Shown here in pieces: positions 20,756-29,707 of a DNA stretch of 64,000 bases. A program made the position numbers and the translations under genes. The stretch spans positions 1 through 64,000 of the forward strand of contig CAMKOE010000008.1 in the NCBI GenBank assembly GCA_946414395.1, written 5' to 3'. The notes under the pieces are model-generated. The model was given only the letters and a program-made list of their open reading frames with translations, was not told the origin of the DNA and did no database searches. Position 1 is the first letter of the stretch; each line of letters begins with the position of its first letter. The stretch comes from an uncultured Porphyromonadaceae bacterium (lineage in GTDB: Bacteria > Bacteroidota > Bacteroidia > Bacteroidales > Muribaculaceae).

Positions 20756-22597
20756 ATGGACATGCCGCGAGAGGAATATGCGCTTGCGTTGCTCCGCAGT
20801 TGCTATGGATACGACAGTTTCCGCGGCCAGCAGTGGGAAATCATCAGCCACACGCTGGACGGCGGCGACAGCATCGTGCTCATGCCCACAGGCGGCGGCA
20901 AGTCGCTGTGCTACCAGATTCCCGGCCTGATGAGTGAGGACGGGTTTGCCATCGTCATCTCGCCGCTGCTGGCGCTCATGAATGACCAGATTGACGCCCT
21001 GCAGCAGAACGGCGTGCCCGCACTGGCGCTGAACAGCGAGAAGAGTGACACCGAGAACCGCCAGACCGTCGAACTGCTCATGCAGGGCAAGGTCAAGTTG
21101 CTCTACATCTCGCCCGAGAAACTGCTCAGCGAGATTGACCGCTGGTCACAGGGCATCACCAGCCGCATCTGTCTGTTTGCCGTCGATGAGGCCCACTGCA
21201 TCTCGCAGTGGGGGCACGACTTCAGGCCCGAGTACACCCAACTCGGGGCTCTCAAGCAACGCTTTCCCCACGTGCCCGTCATGGCCCTCACTGCCACTGC
21301 CGACCGCATCACCCGCGACGACATTGCCCGTCAATTGAGGATTCCCCAGGCCAGGCTGTTCATCAGTTCATTTGACAGGCCCAATATCTCGCTCAATGTC
21401 GTGCAGGGCTCAACAGGCAAGCAGAAGTTCCGCCAGATTGTGCAGTTCATCAATCTGCACCGGGGCGAGAGCGGAATCATCTACTGCTTGAGGCGCAAGG
21501 ACACCGAGAAGATGGCGGCCGACCTCACCCGCATGGGCATCAAGGCCGAGCCCTTCCATGCCGCCATGAGCGTGAAAGAGAAACAACGCGTCCAGCGTGA
21601 TTTCATCAACGATGACCTCAAGGTCGTGTGCGCCACGATCGCCTTTGGCATGGGCATCGACAAGAGCAACGTGCGCTATGTCATCCATAGCAACATGCCC
21701 CGCAACATCGAGGGCTATTATCAGGAAATCGGCCGTGCGGGACGTGACGGCCTGCCTGCCGATGCGTTGATGTTCTATAACTACGGCGACATGGTCACCC
21801 TGCAGTTCTTTGCCAAGCAATCGGGCCAAGTGCAGGTCAACATGGACAAGTTGCGCCGCATGCAGCAGTTTGCCGAGAGCGGTGTCTGCCGCCGGCGCGT
21901 CCTGCTCAATTACTTCAACGAGCGGTTTGACCACGATTGCCACAACTGCGACGTGTGTGACAACCCACCCGAGCGATTTGACGGCACACGCCTGGCCCAG
22001 ATGGCCCTCAGCGCCATCAAGCGCACCGACGAGCAGGCGGGCATGTACATGGTGACCGACATCCTGCGCGGATGGCGCAAGGCCGACATCATCGACAAGG
22101 GTTACGACAGGTTGAAGACCTTCGGCGTGGGGCGTTACCTCACCTCAGGCGAGTGGAACGCCTACCTGTTGCAGATGTTGCAGTTGGGCCTGTTCGAGGT
22201 TGCCTATGACGAGAACAATCACCTGAAGATCACCGAGTTTGGCAACGAGGTCCTCTATGGCCGCCGCACGATAGAACTCAACCGCTTCCAGCGGCGCGAC
22301 ATCAAGAAGCGTCCTGCCGAGCAGCCAGCCATCATGCCCGACACGCCAGCCACCTCCACCAAGCAGATGGACAAAGCCCTGTTCGAGCGATTGCGCGACC
22401 TGCGCAAGGCCATTGCCACGGCCAGCCACATAGCCCCCTACATGGTATTCAGCGACAAGTCATTGACGGCCATGGCAATCGAGAAACCCACGACGCAATC
22501 CGAGTTTGCCATCATCTACGGTGTGGGCGAGATGAAGTGCCAGAAGTACTGGCGCCCCTTTACTGCCACCATCCGCGACCACCTCGCCAACCACTAA
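20756..22597 (+). CDS. recQ: ATP-dependent DNA helicase RecQ
   Basis: 613 residues. Superfamily 2 helicase motifs: FRGQQWEII (motif 0), [14 protein letters not shown] (Walker A), [15 protein letters not shown] (DEAH with the aromatic-rich loop), ALTATA (III), [13 protein letters not shown] (IV), [11 protein letters not shown] (V) and [10 protein letters not shown] (VI). A zinc-binding segment with four cysteines (GVCRRR ... [11 protein letters not shown]), an RQC winged helix and a C-terminal HRDC-like domain (about 535-613) follow. It unwinds recombination intermediates in the cytoplasm. The start could be 20756 or 20762. It follows the sugar transferase by 14 bp and may be cotranscribed with it. 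Confidence 0.95.
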   Translation: MDMPREEYALALLRSCYGYDSFRGQQWEIISHTLDGGDSIVLMPTGGGKSLCYQIPGLMSEDGFAIVISPLLALMNDQIDALQQNGVPALALNSEKSDTENRQTVELLMQGKVKLLYISPEKLLSEIDRWSQGITSRICLFAVDEAHCISQWGHDFRPEYTQLGALKQRFPHVPVMALTATADRITRDDIARQLRIPQARLFISSFDRPNISLNVVQGSTGKQKFRQIVQFINLHRGESGIIYCLRRKDTEKMAADLTRMGIKAEPFHAAMSVKEKQRVQRDFINDDLKVVCATIAFGMGIDKSNVRYVIHSNMPRNIEGYYQEIGRAGRDGLPADALMFYNYGDMVTLQFFAKQSGQVQVNMDKLRRMQQFAESGVCRRRVLLNYFNERFDHDCHNCDVCDNPPERFDGTRLAQMALSAIKRTDEQAGMYMVTDILRGWRKADIIDKGYDRLKTFGVGRYLTSGEWNAYLLQMLQLGLFEVAYDENNHLKITEFGNEVLYGRRTIELNRFQRRDIKKRPAEQPAIMPDTPATSTKQMDKALFERLRDLRKAIATASHIAPYMVFSDKSLTAMAIEKPTTQSEFAIIYGVGEMKCQKYWRPFTATIRDHLANH

Positions 22598-22669
22598 TCT
22601 CCCTGACGCCTGATCAGGATGGCCGAACCGCTACAGCATTCACTGCGGCAACTATTCAGCGTTTTCAAC

Positions 22670-22986
22670 TCACGCAAAGTCGCAAAGCCGCTAAGATCTT
22701 ATTTATAAGGGGTTTACATTGCATCCTCCTGTTATTCATTTATTTCTTGATACTGATGCGCAACTCTCTGTTTCCTGTCAGCAGCAAATGATAAAATCTT
22801 TAATATTAAGGCAATGATATATCTGTTGGCCCGAACCCTGCGGGGCTAATGCTAATTTCACGAATTATTAATCAATATTTTTCGTGAAACACGTTCATTA
22901 GCGAAATAAGTATTAAAAAACTATTAGGGCCAACTTCTATATCGTTCCCAATATTAAAAAGTTAGCGGCTTGGCGACTTGGCGTGA
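22670..22986. repeat. Composite repeat bounded by an inverted 26-bp motif
   Basis: A 26-bp motif beginning TCACGCAAAGTCGCAAAG (22670-22695) recurs in inverted orientation at 22961-22986, differing at about three positions. The pair encloses copy 1 of a palindromic repeat (22813-22949) and about 115 bp of unrecognised AT-rich sequence. A third diverged copy lies at 39345-39370. There are no genes in the 22598-23085 gap. Confidence 0.65.
22813..22949 (+). repeat. Palindromic repeat family R, copy 1
   Basis: About 137 bp, closely similar along its length to 50769-50905 and, in reverse orientation, to the two halves at 44012-44057 and 44315-44402. Ends are inverted repeats (GATATA-N3-GTTGGCCC); the inner part contains CCCTGCGGGGCTAATGC and TTCACGAA...TTCGTGAA. 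Non-coding. Confidence 0.75.
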
Positions 22987-23085
22987 ATTTGTGATTATGT
23001 GTTTTGGGCGAATAGATACATGCTGTGGCGCAATTGTTATTTATTGTTAAAACCATGCAAATGTTGCCCCGCTACATAAAAATAA

Positions 23086-23116
23086 TTGCCTCTCATGTTT
23101 CTATTATATAAATTTG
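23086..23116 (+). promoter_or_regulatory. Bacteroidetes-type promoter of the BspA-like gene
   Basis: -33 TTG (23086-23088), 20-bp spacer, -7 TAAATTTG (23109-23116). The -33 box coincides with an in-frame TTG, which is therefore not a start codon; the ATG at 23149 is used. Confidence 0.75.
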
Positions 23117-23148
23117 CTTCTATAAACCATAAAAATGATATCGTGACT

Positions 23149-25875
23149 ATGGACAAGGAGAAAAAACTTCACAACTGGCTACGAGCCAACATGTTGTTCG
23201 CCTTCATCACACTAGCCTCGTGCTACAACCAGATCATCGCAGCAACAACCGTGATGGTAGATGGCATCCGTTACAGCATCGAGGGCAACGAGGCCACTGT
23301 CATCGACAATGGCAAGCAACCCGGGCAGTACCGCGACGAAGTGAGTATTCCCGATTGCATCACCATTGACGGTAGCACCTACACGGTCACGGCCATCGGC
23401 GATGAGGCCTTTGTGCGCTGCTTCTACCTGACCCGGCTCTCACTGCCCGCCACCATCCGCACCATCGGCTCGAGGGCCTTCGTCTCTTGCTACCGCCTCT
23501 CCGAGATCACTGTCCCGCAGTCGGTAACCCGCATCGGCGACGAGGCATTCAACAACTGTTCCCTGCTCACCAGCATGACTATTCCCGCAGCAGTGACCAG
23601 CATCGGCACAAACCTTTTCAGCGGATGCGACAACCTCACCACCATCAGCATCGACCCGAACAACACTTGCTATGACTCCCGCCAGGATTGCAACGCCATT
23701 ATCGAGACGGCTACGGGCAAACTGATTGCGGCTTGCCACACGACCACATTCCCCGAGGGGGTGACCGCCATTGCCGATCGCGTCTTCTACCAGATGAAGA
23801 GACTCAAGGAGGTCGTTTTGCCCAACAGCCTGAGGATCATCGGCGAGAGTGCCTTTGCCGAGTGCGACAGTTTGACGAGTGTCACTGTGGGCACCGGGCT
23901 GGACTCCATCGCCCCCGGGGCATTTGACTACGACGATGCGATGACGGCCTTGAACGTCCCCAGTGTGGAATCATGGTGTCATGTAAAGATTGCCGACCCC
24001 TATGCCACGCCACTGGGTGCAGCCGGTCATCTTTTCATCGACGGTCAGGAGGTGACTGAATTGTTGATTCCCAGCACCGTGACAGCCATCGGCAACTACA
24101 CGTTCTCGGGTTGTACCGGCCTTACCATCGTCACCATCCCCGAGACGGTTACCTCGATCGGTATCGACGCCTTCAGCGGTTGCTCCGGCCTCACCTCACT
24201 CTACATTCCCAACAGCGTTTCAAGCATCGGCGACGGAGCCTTCTCGGCCTGCACGGCACTGGCGAGCATCACCCTACCCGATTGTGTTACCGAGATCACT
24301 GATGGGATGTTCCAGTATTGCAAGGAATTGACCACCATTTCCCTGCCTGCGACCCTTTCATCCATTGGAGAGATGGCTTTCTACCGTTGCGGCAAGTTAC
24401 AAAGCATCACGCTACCCGATGGATTGACCGCCATCGGCAAGTATGCCTTCTACCAGTGCGCCAGTCTGACCGAGGTAGAGTTTGGCAATCAGTTGGCAAG
24501 CGTGGGAGAATATGCGTTCCACGACTGCCATGCCATCAACAAGGTCACCACACCCGACATGCGCTCGTGGTGCGACATCCAATTCGAGTCCATTGATGCC
24601 AATCCCGTATGGTACGCCAAGCATCTGATTGTCAATGGAGAGGATATCACCTCTATTGTCATTCCTGATGGTGTGGACAAGATCAAGAACTATGCCTTTG
24701 TCAACCTCAAGTCGGCCACCAGCATCACAATCCCCGAGGGAGTGAGAAGCATCGCCTCGCACGCTTTTCTCGGGTGTTCGGCAGCCACAACAGTATCCAT
24801 CCCCAGTACGATCGACTCTATTGCCTACTATGCGTTCGGTGACTGCAACGGCTTGACACGCGTTGACATCAGGGACCTGTCGCGGTGGTGCCGCATCAAG
24901 TTCAACGACGAGAAGTGCAACCCGCTGCTGTATGCCCACCATCTTTTCCTGAATGGTGAGGAAGTGACCCACCTGATTGTTCCTGCCGACGTTGACACTC
25001 TCGGCGACTATGCCTTTGCCGAGTGTTATGGCATCACCGGCATCAACATGCCACCCACACTCAAGGCCATCGGCTCACAGGCATTTGCCCATTGCATCAA
25101 CCTGGGTAACTTCAACGTGGGCAGCGGTGTGGAAGCCATCTCGTGGGGCGCATTCAGGGACTGCCCCAAGATTACCTGCATTCAAATTCCCGACACGGTC
25201 AAATTGCTCGGTCAAGGCGCATTCCAGAACTGCACCGGACTGCTCAAGGCCAGCATCGGCAAGGGTGTGACCACAATCAGCATGAGCCTGTTTGCCGGCT
25301 GCACCAGCCTGCGCGACGTTATCCTGCCTGACCAGATCACCTATATCGACTGGTGGGCTTTCCAGAATTGCAGAAGCCTCACCAAGGTCATCGTGCCCAA
25401 CAATGTAAAAACCATCTTTGTCGGGGCATTTAGCGGGTGTAGTGGCTTGAGACGGGTGACCATCGGCAGGAGCGTCACCTGGATCAATCAAGCCTTCTCG
25501 TCCTGTGACAATATCAAGTCGGTCATCTGCCGTGCTGCCGAGCCGCCCAGTCAATTTGGAACCGCATTCTCATGCTATGACACGGCCACTCTCTATGTTC
25601 CCCGCAGTTCTTATCACAAATACACAACCGCCGAGGGATGGAAAGAGTTTCAGCATATCTATGGTATCAGCGTCGACTATGAGCCCGACGACTTTGATGT
25701 CGTGGTCGGCGACACCAATGGGGACGGCGAGACCACGCTGGCTGACCTCAACCGGTGCATCCACGCCATCATCGATGGCTGTGATTATGACCTGCTGATG
25801 GACGTCAACAACGACGGTGCAATCAACATCGCCGACGTCAATTGCATTGTGGATTGCATCCTGAATGACAGATAG
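23149..25875 (+). CDS. BspA-like leucine-rich-repeat surface protein with C-terminal dockerin-type domain
   Basis: 908 residues from ATG 23149. A hydrophobic signal region (ANMLFAFITLASCYNQIIAA) follows a charged N-terminus; the cysteine could serve a lipobox-like site but the match is imperfect. About 60-830 consists of more than twenty LRR_5 (BspA-type) repeats of about 23 residues with units such as IGDEAFNNCSLLTSMTIP and variants. The C-terminus (about 850-908) holds two calcium-loop repeats of dockerin type: GDTNGDGETTLADLNR and DVNNDGAINIADVNC, each followed by a short helix. BspA-type proteins bind host or bacterial surfaces; a dockerin implies docking to a cohesin-like partner. None is encoded in this window. 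It is monocistronic, with a convergent transporter gene 28 bp downstream. Confidence 0.85.
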   Translation: MDKEKKLHNWLRANMLFAFITLASCYNQIIAATTVMVDGIRYSIEGNEATVIDNGKQPGQYRDEVSIPDCITIDGSTYTVTAIGDEAFVRCFYLTRLSLPATIRTIGSRAFVSCYRLSEITVPQSVTRIGDEAFNNCSLLTSMTIPAAVTSIGTNLFSGCDNLTTISIDPNNTCYDSRQDCNAIIETATGKLIAACHTTTFPEGVTAIADRVFYQMKRLKEVVLPNSLRIIGESAFAECDSLTSVTVGTGLDSIAPGAFDYDDAMTALNVPSVESWCHVKIADPYATPLGAAGHLFIDGQEVTELLIPSTVTAIGNYTFSGCTGLTIVTIPETVTSIGIDAFSGCSGLTSLYIPNSVSSIGDGAFSACTALASITLPDCVTEITDGMFQYCKELTTISLPATLSSIGEMAFYRCGKLQSITLPDGLTAIGKYAFYQCASLTEVEFGNQLASVGEYAFHDCHAINKVTTPDMRSWCDIQFESIDANPVWYAKHLIVNGEDITSIVIPDGVDKIKNYAFVNLKSATSITIPEGVRSIASHAFLGCSAATTVSIPSTIDSIAYYAFGDCNGLTRVDIRDLSRWCRIKFNDEKCNPLLYAHHLFLNGEEVTHLIVPADVDTLGDYAFAECYGITGINMPPTLKAIGSQAFAHCINLGNFNVGSGVEAISWGAFRDCPKITCIQIPDTVKLLGQGAFQNCTGLLKASIGKGVTTISMSLFAGCTSLRDVILPDQITYIDWWAFQNCRSLTKVIVPNNVKTIFVGAFSGCSGLRRVTIGRSVTWINQAFSSCDNIKSVICRAAEPPSQFGTAFSCYDTATLYVPRSSYHKYTTAEGWKEFQHIYGISVDYEPDDFDVVVGDTNGDGETTLADLNRCIHAIIDGCDYDLLMDVNNDGAINIADVNCIVDCILNDR

Positions 25876-25903
25876 TCCTATCGCTGCATGCACCCGCTGG
25901 CCA

Positions 25904-27247
25904 TCAGATGATGCCCGTCAGGTACAGGAAGATGAAGACAATGGAAACGGGCGCGACATATCGCATGCAGAAGATGAGATAGGGCTCCATCGTGCCCTTG
26001 AGGCGCCCGCCGTTGGTCAACTGGTCATGAATGATCTTGCGGTCCATGATCCATCCCACATAGACAGCCGTGAACAGGCCACCCAACAACATGAAGATAT
26101 TGCTGGCAGCATAATCCATCATGTCGAAGATGTTTTTGCCCCACAACTTGACGTCATCCAGCACATTGAATGACAAGGCCGCCAATGTGGCCAGTACCAA
26201 CGTGAACAGCGCGGTCCAGACGATGGCATGGGGGCGAGAAGTCTTGTGCTCCTCGATCATGAAGGTGATGGGTATCTCGCTCAAGGAGATGGTCGAGGTC
26301 AACGAGGCGAAGAACACCAGCAGGAAGAACAGCAGTGCCCACACATATCCGCCCGTCATCTGCTGGAAAATACCCGGCAACACCTCAAAGATGAGCCGCG
26401 GGCCGGCAGTTGGCTCGACGCCAAAGGAGAAAACGGCAGGGAAAATCATCACACCCGAGAGGATGGCCACCAGCGTGTCGAGCACGGCAACCGTCATGGC
26501 ATCCTTGGTCAGTGAGGTGTCGTCCTTGAAATAAGAACTATAGGTCACCAGGCAAGAAATACCGATGGAGAGCGACAGGAACGCCTGGCCAAAGGCGGCC
26601 AGCACGCCGTGCATCGTCAGGTCGGAAAAGTCGGGATAGAACAGAAAATCCAGTCCCTTGCCGGCTCCTGGCAGCAACAGCGAGTTGACACAGAAGATAA
26701 GGAGAATGACAAACAGCAGTGGCATCATGATGCTCGCCACCCGTTCTATACCCTTCTCGATGCCACGGCTCATCACCAGGAAATTCATGACAAGGAACAA
26801 TATCGTCCACCCCACGCAGCGCCATGGGCTGGCCACCAGCGAGGTGAACATGTCGCTGTACTCCTGAGGCGTGTGCCCGCTCAAGTTGCCCATCAAGGCC
26901 TGATACAAGTACTCGATGATCCAACCACACACCACACTATAGAAGCCGATGACAATGAAACTGCCCAAGATGCAGATATAGGTAAACAGGTAGTACTTCT
27001 TGCCGGGAGAGAGTTTCTTCAAGGCAGCCTTCATGTTGCTGTGGGTGGAACGGCCAATGATAAACTCGCTCAATATCACCGGGATGCCCATCACCAGAAT
27101 GCAACAGATGTAAACCAGGATAAAGGCACCGCCACCATTCTGGCCTGCCTCGAAGGGGAAACGCCAAATGTTTCCCAATCCCACTGCCGAGCCCACGGCT
27201 GCAGCAATGGCTCCAATGCGTGTAGCAAATCCAACTCGTTTTGTCAT
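25904..27247 (-). CDS. Neurotransmitter:sodium symporter (NSS) family transporter
   Basis: 447 residues from ATG 27247. A start 19 codons further upstream is excluded because the promoter's -7 box (27281-27274) lies inside that extension. NSS hallmarks: GSAVGLGNIWRFPF (unwound TM1 sodium/substrate site), GQNGGGAFILVYI and FGQAFLSLSIG; eleven to twelve hydrophobic segments are visible. It is a sodium-coupled importer in the cytoplasmic membrane, likely for an amino acid, as in LeuT/MhsT/TnaT relatives; the substrate is not predictable here. It converges with the BspA-like gene. Confidence 0.9.
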   Translation of the reverse strand: MTKRVGFATRIGAIAAAVGSAVGLGNIWRFPFEAGQNGGGAFILVYICCILVMGIPVILSEFIIGRSTHSNMKAALKKLSPGKKYYLFTYICILGSFIVIGFYSVVCGWIIEYLYQALMGNLSGHTPQEYSDMFTSLVASPWRCVGWTILFLVMNFLVMSRGIEKGIERVASIMMPLLFVILLIFCVNSLLLPGAGKGLDFLFYPDFSDLTMHGVLAAFGQAFLSLSIGISCLVTYSSYFKDDTSLTKDAMTVAVLDTLVAILSGVMIFPAVFSFGVEPTAGPRLIFEVLPGIFQQMTGGYVWALLFFLLVFFASLTSTISLSEIPITFMIEEHKTSRPHAIVWTALFTLVLATLAALSFNVLDDVKLWGKNIFDMMDYAASNIFMLLGGLFTAVYVGWIMDRKIIHDQLTNGGRLKGTMEPYLIFCMRYVAPVSIVFIFLYLTGII

Positions 27248-27273
27248 AGTCTTACACTCTTTAAGAATCTGCA

Positions 27274-27305
27274 CAAAAGTAACATATTCCAGTGGATTAT
27301 TCAAA
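27274..27305 (-). promoter_or_regulatory. Bacteroidetes-type promoter of the NSS transporter gene
   Basis: On the minus strand: -33 TTTG (27305-27302), 20-bp spacer, -7 TACTTTTG (27281-27274). Leader of about 20-25 nt to ATG 27247. Confidence 0.75.
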
Positions 27306-27374
27306 CATCAGCCCCCTTTTTCACAAAAAAACGATGCCCTGCGCCCCTTTACACAGAATCGGTGGGGCGATAGA

Positions 27375-27698
27375 TCAGAACTGCGGGACCGGATCAATGC
27401 GACGGGGTTGAGGTGCAGGCTTCACTTGCTTGGGCTTCTTGGCTCGAGGGCGGCGAGGCTTTTTCTTCCCGGCCTTCGGCTTGCGGGATTTCCCTTGACC
27501 ATCAACTGTTATGGAGACCGTATCCACCTCGTTCTGAAACCGTTGCATCTCGCTCACCTGTTCCGCATCAAGGCTGTCCGAGGGGCATGAGCGCACCATG
27601 GCGGTCATTGCCAGTATCAATGCAATGACGACAAGCACGACTATGGTACCGCGGCGCTCATGTCGTGTCATGGCCAGGAAATCCTTGAGTCCGCTCAT
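27375..27698 (-). CDS. Small single-pass membrane protein with basic low-complexity tail
   Basis: 107 residues. A short N-terminal segment (MSGLKDFLAMTRHERRG) precedes one transmembrane helix (TIVVLVVIALILAMTAMV, about 18-35). A linker follows, then a Lys/Arg/Pro-rich tail (about 68-100). The N-terminus resembles the juxtamembrane start of several small Bacteroidales membrane proteins; no catalytic motif is visible and the function is unknown. A minus-strand -7-like box TATCTTTG lies at 27724-27717, with a poorly spaced -33, leaving a very short leader. The downstream minus-strand gene is the NSS transporter 127 bp away, which has its own promoter. Confidence 0.65.
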   Translation of the reverse strand: MSGLKDFLAMTRHERRGTIVVLVVIALILAMTAMVRSCPSDSLDAEQVSEMQRFQNEVDTVSITVDGQGKSRKPKAGKKKPRRPRAKKPKQVKPAPQPRRIDPVPQF

Positions 27699-27873
27699 TC
27701 CCTTATTTACCGCCTACAAAGATAATACAAAAAACACTCTGGTCATTCAATGGGACACTGTTTCTGGTGACTTTAAAACCGATTCTTGACAATTTTTATT
27801 GAAAATTCAGTTTCATAATATAAAAATGATTATCTTTGCAAGTTGAAATTTTGAAGAAACCATAAAGAGATAT

Positions 27874-28353
27874 ATGAAATCGTTCCTTTTATCCATCCCT
27901 AAAGGTCTGCCTTCAGTGATCATGGTAGTGTTAGTGCTTTACTTCACATTTGCCCCTAACCCTTTCTATATCAATTCACTCAAGGTATTCCCCTTTGCTG
28001 AGCAACTGGGTCATCTTGTGCTCTATTTTGTTACCGCCATGGTCTTCATCTGTGATTATGCCAAGGCGCGCCTGCCCCACCACAGCAAGGTCAACAAGGA
28101 AATCGCGCTTGCGGCCATCGCCGCAACGCTGGCACTGGTGATGGAAATCGCGCTCATGATCTTCACTCATGGTTTCAATTATGATATCTCCAATGTCTAT
28201 GCCGCGTTTGTGGGTGCGACAATAGCCTTCCTGTTCTACCACTTCTGGCTGTACCACCCCTTCCGTCACTACCTGTACCACACGGTGCAACACCACTGGC
28301 GTTACCAGCATCGGCGCAAGAAAAAATCGTCAGACAAAAAGTTCAAACTGTAA
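27874..28353 (+). CDS. VanZ-like integral membrane protein
   Basis: 159 residues with about four hydrophobic segments (VIMVVLVLYFTFAP; FAEQLGHLVLYFVTAMVF; LAAIAATLALVMEIALMIF; VYAAFVGATIAFLFYHFWLY). The sequence EQLGHLVLYF fits the D/E-K-x-x-H-x-x-x-[FY] pattern of VanZ-family membrane proteins, and the paired helices fit that fold. The tail is His/Arg/Lys-rich. The family includes the teicoplanin-resistance protein VanZ but most members are uncharacterised. A -7-like box TATCTTTG at 27831-27838 lies 35 bp upstream. The gene is followed by a 41-bp palindrome. Confidence 0.7.
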   Translation: MKSFLLSIPKGLPSVIMVVLVLYFTFAPNPFYINSLKVFPFAEQLGHLVLYFVTAMVFICDYAKARLPHHSKVNKEIALAAIAATLALVMEIALMIFTHGFNYDISNVYAAFVGATIAFLFYHFWLYHPFRHYLYHTVQHHWRYQHRRKKKSSDKKFKL

Positions 28354-28380
28354 CCCAACTGCGGGTTTGAAATCATATTT

Positions 28381-28425
28381 TTTAGGCAATATTTTTTGTT
28401 TACGCAAAAATATTGCCTAAATTTG
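28381..28425 (+). promoter_or_regulatory. Promoter of the HTH-methyltransferase gene embedded in a 41-bp perfect inverted repeat
   Basis: Arms tttaggcaatattttt (28381-28396) and aaaaatattgcctaaa (28406-28421) are perfectly complementary over 16 bp with a 9-base centre. The Bacteroidetes promoter (-33 TTTG 28395-28398, 19-bp spacer, -7 TAAATTTG 28418-28425) straddles it: the -33 box starts at the end of the left arm and the -7 box overlaps the end of the right arm. A dimeric repressor bound here would occlude the promoter. It could also fold as a terminator for the upstream gene. Confidence 0.7.
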
Positions 28426-28453
28426 TCCGATTCAAACAAATCTTCTCTGTATT

Positions 28454-29632
28454 ATGTTATTCTCGGACAAAATCAAGCAACTGCGCATCGAGAGCGGCAA
28501 GCGGCAAAAGGACCTGGCAAAGGCCATCGGTGTAGATGTGCCGGCCTATAGCCGCTATGAGCACGGCGAACGCCGTCCCAAGCGCGAACAAGTGCTCAGA
28601 TTAGCGCGCATTTTCAAGACCGACGCCGACGAACTGGTCGCCATGTGGCTCGCCGATGAAGCCTATTCCCATATCGCCCACGACAAGATGGCCAACCGTG
28701 CCGCCACATTGCTCAGCGGCATGCTCGACGGCACACCAGCACAGAGCATTGCCGGCGAGAAGAAGCCCGACATAATCCCACCGTCCGGCCAGCAGCATGA
28801 CCGCAACATGGTCACCATGATGGGACACTCGGTCATGCCTCACCTGGTGAACGGTGACGCCGCCACCGTCATGCAGCGCATCGAGGACGACAGCATTGAT
28901 TGTATCGTCACCACACCACCCTACTGGCGCCGTCGCTCACAGGGCACCGAGAGTATCACAGCCACGACTGCCGGGGAGTTTGTCAACGAGTTATTGCAGA
29001 CCATGGCCCAGGCCAAGCGTGTGCTCAAGCCCCAGGGCTCACTGTGGCTCAACATGGGGGACGACACCACCGACGGCTTTGTACAGGGCATTCCATGGCG
29101 TGTTGTGCTTGCCATGATCGACCAGCAGGGCTGGCACCTGGTCAATGAGGTGGTGTGGAACAAGACCACCACGTCGCCCCAGGGCAGCCAGGACCACCTG
29201 CGCAAGGTGCATGAGTTCATGTTCCACCTGGTCAAGGACGACAATTTCTACTATAACGACGATGAACTGCGGCACACCTTCGCCCTCATTGTGCGCAACG
29301 ATGACAAGGGACGCAAGCGCAATGACAAAATCAAGGAACACTACCTGCAGCCCGAGGGCGGGCATGGGCTCATTCCTGCCGACGTGTGGACCATCGGCGT
29401 GCAGCGCTCGGGCATCGCCCACTATTGCGTCGCGCCCGACACGCTCTACCGCCTGCCTCTGGTGGCCACCTGTCCCCGCGGCGGCATCATCCTGGATCCC
29501 TACTGCGGCACGGGCACGGCTTGCAAGATTGCCTACGAGATGAACCTGCGCAGCATCGGCATCGACATCAATCCCGACTACATCAAGCGGGCCAAGGCGA
29601 GCATCGAGCAGAAGCCGCTCAGCCTTTTCTAA
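28454..29632 (+). CDS. DNA methyltransferase fused to an N-terminal XRE-type helix-turn-helix
   Basis: 392 residues. Residues 1-62 are an HTH_XRE domain (DKIKQLRIESGKRQKDLAKA, SRYEHGERRPKREQVLRLAR) of the kind found in Bacteroidetes restriction-modification regulators. The catalytic part has motif IV TTPPYWRRR (about 152) before motif I DPYCGTGTA (about 348), the permuted beta-class order of N6-adenine or N4-cytosine enzymes; the segment KVHEFMFHLVKD is also typical. No restriction endonuclease gene lies beside it, so it looks like an orphan methyltransferase. The palindrome over its promoter suggests autoregulation through the HTH. A terminator follows. Confidence 0.9.
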   Translation: MLFSDKIKQLRIESGKRQKDLAKAIGVDVPAYSRYEHGERRPKREQVLRLARIFKTDADELVAMWLADEAYSHIAHDKMANRAATLLSGMLDGTPAQSIAGEKKPDIIPPSGQQHDRNMVTMMGHSVMPHLVNGDAATVMQRIEDDSIDCIVTTPPYWRRRSQGTESITATTAGEFVNELLQTMAQAKRVLKPQGSLWLNMGDDTTDGFVQGIPWRVVLAMIDQQGWHLVNEVVWNKTTTSPQGSQDHLRKVHEFMFHLVKDDNFYYNDDELRHTFALIVRNDDKGRKRNDKIKEHYLQPEGGHGLIPADVWTIGVQRSGIAHYCVAPDTLYRLPLVATCPRGGIILDPYCGTGTACKIAYEMNLRSIGIDINPDYIKRAKASIEQKPLSLF

Positions 29633-29644
29633 CTCATCTACTAT

Positions 29645-29676
29645 ATCCAGATACTCCAGAATATCTGGATTTTTTT
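29645..29676 (+). terminator. Rho-independent terminator after the methyltransferase gene
   Basis: Nine-bp stem atccagata (29645-29653) / tatctggat (29662-29670) followed by six T. Confidence 0.8.
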
Positions 29677-29707
29677 GTAATTTTGTGCCCAAAATTACAT
29701 TTTACTC

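Noticed and set aside
22598-23085. CRISPR array or tRNA in the repeat-rich gap
   Set aside because: The repeats are inverted and unevenly spaced with no regular spacers, and no cloverleaf or TTCRA-type segment was seen.
28381-28421. Reading the 41-bp palindrome purely as a terminator
   Set aside because: The right arm overlaps the -7 box and no uninterrupted T-run follows on the plus strand; an operator role fits better, though termination is not excluded.
28454-29632. Complete restriction-modification system
   Set aside because: Only the methyltransferase is present; neighbours are a VanZ-like membrane protein and an ABC-F ATPase, with no endonuclease candidate.
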